Program-made: the position numbers and the translations under genes | In this document: in pieces, positions 5,659 through 6,446 of the stretch | Position numbering within the stretch: the stretch's first letter is position 1 | Layout of the letters: each line of letters opens with the position of its first letter | Source of the DNA: an uncultured Treponema sp. | GTDB lineage: Bacteria; Spirochaetota; Spirochaetia; Treponematales; Treponemataceae | Length of the DNA: 6,446 nucleotides | Assembly: GCA_946538875.1 (NCBI GenBank) | Contig: CAMNHD010000093.1 | Coordinates: 1-6,446, forward strand | Direction: 5' to 3' | Notes under the pieces: model-generated | Databases searched by the model: none | Told to the model about the DNA's origin: nothing | Seen by the model: the letters and a program-made list of their open reading frames with translations, nothing else

Positions 5659-5692
5659 GTCCATGCCGTCTCTCCAACCGGCCGGACCCAAC

Positions 5693-5756
5693 ACCCCTTT
5701 CCCCGCTTTGCAGGGTTCCATACCCGCTTAAAGCCTGGAACAGGGGTATTTTTTTT
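5693..5756 (+). terminator. Rho-independent terminator downstream of the CNB gene
   Basis: ACCCCT (5693-5698) pairs with AGGGGT (5742-5747) and GTTCCA (5715-5720) with TGGAAC (5736-5741), followed by A and eight Ts (5749-5756). The 5' arm has a 16-nt bulge between the two stems. It ends the CNB transcript about 240 bp after its stop codon, so the structured 3' region above would be part of that RNA. Confidence 0.65.
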
Positions 5757-5896
5757 GCTGACAGCAAACATCATCCCGGGCGGAAAGCTTCTTGTCAAAG
5801 CCTCAAATACGCGTGTACGCCTCCGGCGCCCTTCCAATCGGGACTAGGGGGAGGGGGAAAATTTTTTCAAATCAGTGGCGGGAACAGCAAATAATG

Positions 5897-5995
5897 AAAC
5901 TCCCTTGAAAAAGTGCAGTAATATATTGAAAACTCCCTTGTAAAAGTGTAGTATATAGACGTAAACTCCCTTAAAAAAGTGCATTCTGTACCAGT
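5897..5995. repeat. Three direct repeats, 33-bp period
   Basis: AAACTCCCTT starts at 5897, 5930 and 5963, exactly 33 bp apart. About 22 bp of each unit is conserved (AAACTCCCTTGAAAAAGTGC, then AG in two copies), with two differences between copies 1 and 2; the last 11 bp vary and act as spacers. This is the layout of binding-site iterons, about three helix turns apart. They lie 67 bp upstream of the tRNA gene. The 33-bp period keeps a minus-strand reading frame open (repeated SREF/YYCTF), but it lacks a start signal and I do not call it a gene. Confidence 0.8.
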
Positions 5996-6027
5996 CAATA
6001 ATAGTGGACACTTTTGTCCCAGTTGAC
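5994..6027. repeat. Nested dyad overlapping the tRNA promoter -35
   Basis: GTCAA (5994-5998) mirrors TTGAC (6023-6027), and inside them GGACA-CTTT-TGTCC (6006-6019) forms a 5-bp stem. The right outer arm is the -35 hexamer of the tRNA promoter, so a protein bound here would block or alter tRNA transcription. ACACTTTT (6008-6015) also occurs, inverted, in the second 33-bp repeat. A decayed mobile-element end is an alternative. Confidence 0.5.
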
Positions 6028-6052
6028 CAATTCCCCCAAAAAATGCTAAACT
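6023..6052 (+). promoter_or_regulatory. tRNA-Thr promoter
   Basis: TTGACC (6023-6028), an 18-bp spacer and TAAACT (6047-6052) preceded by TGC. The predicted start near 6059 is three bases before the mature tRNA 5' end, so the precursor has a very short leader for RNase P. Confidence 0.7.
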
Positions 6053-6061
6053 AAAATTCAC

Positions 6062-6134
6062 GCCAACTTAGCTCACCTGGTAGAGCAGCGCCCTCGTAAC
6101 GCGCAGGTACTCGGTTCAAGTCCGGGAGTTGGCT
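6062..6134 (+). tRNA. tRNA-Thr, anticodon CGU
   Basis: The cloverleaf is complete: acceptor GCCAACT/AGTTGGC (7 perfect pairs), D-arm GCTC/GAGC with loop ACCTGGTA, anticodon arm GCGCC-CTCGTAA-CGCGC with anticodon CGT at 6095-6097, variable loop AGGTA, and T-arm CTCGG-TTCAAGT-CCGGG with one U-G pair. It decodes ACG. Two oddities: the anticodon stem has a C-C mismatch at the loop-closing pair (31-39), and CCA is not encoded (the next bases are TTTTT), so CCA-adding enzyme is needed. The discriminator is U, taken as 6134. Its 3' part is duplicated 201 bp downstream. Confidence 0.95.
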
Positions 6135-6138
6135 TTTT

Positions 6139-6170
6139 CCCTCTCCTCGAATTAACGGGAGGGATTTTTT
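6139..6170 (+). terminator. tRNA-Thr terminator
   Basis: CCCTC-T-CC (6139-6146, one bulged T) pairs with GGGAGGG (6157-6163), followed by A and six Ts (6165-6170). It starts five bases after the tRNA. Confidence 0.85.
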
Positions 6171-6220
6171 ATTTTAAATAAAAATAACTAGTACCAAAGA
6201 ACCGAGTAGCGTAGTGAGCG

Positions 6221-6305
6221 CGCGCCAAGTGGCGCGAAAAGGCGACAGGAGGTCGCCGACAGCGAACGAAGCCGGATGGAGAATATGCACAGGAGGTGCA
6301 TATTC
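6221..6305 (+). other. Hairpin block with AGGAG loops
   Basis: Three perfect hairpins in 85 bp: CGCGCC-AAGT-GGCGCG (6221-6236), GGCGAC-AGGAG-GTCGCC (6241-6257) and GAATATGCAC-AGGAG-GTGCATATTC (6281-6305, ten pairs). The last two have different stems but the same loop and the same closing bases, ACAGGAGGT. GGATGGA (6274-6280) lies unpaired between them. The first hairpin recurs in the next module. Confidence 0.8.
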
Positions 6306-6334
6306 GTAATCCCGGTTCAAGTCCGGGAGTTGGC
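6304..6334 (+). pseudogene. tRNA-Thr 3' remnant
   Basis: TCGTAA (6304-6309) matches the anticodon loop. Three bases follow, then the T-arm CCCGG-TTCAAGT-CCGGG (6311-6327) and the acceptor strand AGTTGGC (6328-6334). Nine bases of anticodon stem and variable loop are missing, and the whole 5' half is replaced by a hairpin. The T-stem is fully paired, better than in the real tRNA, where one pair is U-G. It cannot make a functional tRNA. Confidence 0.8.
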
Positions 6335-6343
6335 TTTTTTTCC

Positions 6344-6374
6344 CCCTCCTCGAACCAACGGGGAGGGATTTTTT
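6344..6374 (+). terminator. Terminator of the second module
   Basis: CCCTCC (6344-6349) pairs with GGAGGG (6362-6367), followed by A and six Ts (6369-6374). It corresponds to 6139-6170, but stem and loop bases have changed while pairing is kept. Confidence 0.75.
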
Positions 6375-6446
6375 ATTTTAAATAAATAACCAGTACCAAA
6401 GAACCGAGTAGCGTAGTGAGCGCGCGCCAAGTGGCGCGAAAAGGCG

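Larger units (their letters stand above)
6112..6446 (+). repeat. Tandem module of about 201 bp: tRNA 3' part, terminator, hairpin block
   Basis: Bases 6112-6138 equal 6313-6339 (27/27), and 6190-6244 equal 6392-6446 (55/55, reaching the window end). The offset is 201 bp at the left and 202 bp at the right. Between these identical blocks the terminator stems and an A/T spacer differ by point changes and small indels. Each module reads T-arm and acceptor strand, intrinsic terminator, ATTTTAAATAA-type spacer, then GC-rich hairpins. The second module is cut by the window, so the array may continue. Confidence 0.9.

Noticed and set aside
5623..5847. 74-residue plus-strand frame starting at GTG.
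   Set aside because: No ribosome binding site, and the intrinsic terminator at 5693-5756 lies inside it. Probably a non-coding intergenic sequence.
5840..5857. G-quadruplex from GGG and two GGGGG runs.
   Set aside because: Only three separate G-runs are present; a fourth would require splitting a run with a zero-length loop.
5897..5995. CRISPR array.
   Set aside because: Only three short, imperfect units, with 11-bp spacers far below CRISPR spacer length, and no cas genes.
5867..6061. 64-residue minus-strand frame with an 11-residue repeat.
   Set aside because: The repeat follows from the 33-bp DNA period. The GTG start lies at the tRNA 5' edge, without a ribosome binding site, and the frame crosses the tRNA promoter.
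6112..6339. attL/attR pair of an integrated element at the tRNA 3' end.
   Set aside because: The direct repeats are only 201 bp apart with no gene between them. A larger element would have to lie outside the window, so only the array reading is reported.

Overview
The window looks like chromosomal DNA of a host-associated or rumen-type spirochaete, most likely a Treponema. This is an inference from the gene set: GatB of the tRNA-dependent amidotransferase, a two-CNB regulator with a winged helix of the kind treponemes carry, and small orphan membrane proteins. Other supports are the AT-rich start regions with strong -10 boxes and the very structured intergenic DNA. No database search was possible, so the genus is a judgement.

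Layout. (1) 1-764: 3' part of gatB. (2) 765-1291: no gene I can support, but a long imperfect inverted repeat (791-864), a run of three hairpins ending in a U-tract (885-1012, candidate small RNA) and a GC-rich hairpin element. (3) 1327-3001: three plus-strand genes of unknown role. They are a short protein with an aminotransferase class-III-like sequence but no catalytic core, a 97-aa membrane protein coupled to it, and a 139-aa four-helix membrane protein with its own promoter. (4) 3002-3216: another GC-rich hairpin element and an intrinsic terminator. (5) 3217-4101, minus strand: PHP-domain phosphoesterase of the TrpH/YciV (RNase AM) family. (6) 4234-5514, plus strand, divergent from it: a two-CNB plus TPR-like linker plus winged-helix regulator. 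(7) 5515-6061: intergenic, with a possible three-way-junction RNA, a terminator, a consensus DnaA box, three 33-bp direct repeats and a dyad over the tRNA promoter. (8) 6062-6134: tRNA-Thr(CGU). (9) 6112-6446: a tandem repeat of about 201 bp, running off the window. It duplicates the 3' part of the tRNA, a terminator and a block of very regular short hairpins.

How the parts fit. gatB and tRNA-Thr belong to translation. The PHP protein and the CNB regulator share a 40-bp divergent promoter region in which the minus-strand -10 overlaps the plus-strand -35, so they may be co-regulated. The two membrane proteins and the aminotransferase-like protein have no clear partner here.

Most unusual part: the right end, where a real tRNA gene is followed by modules made of a tRNA 3' remnant, a terminator and hairpins whose loops read AGGAG. 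I read this as either a dispersed spirochaete repeat family or an array of structured RNA cassettes. The sequence alone does not decide between them.
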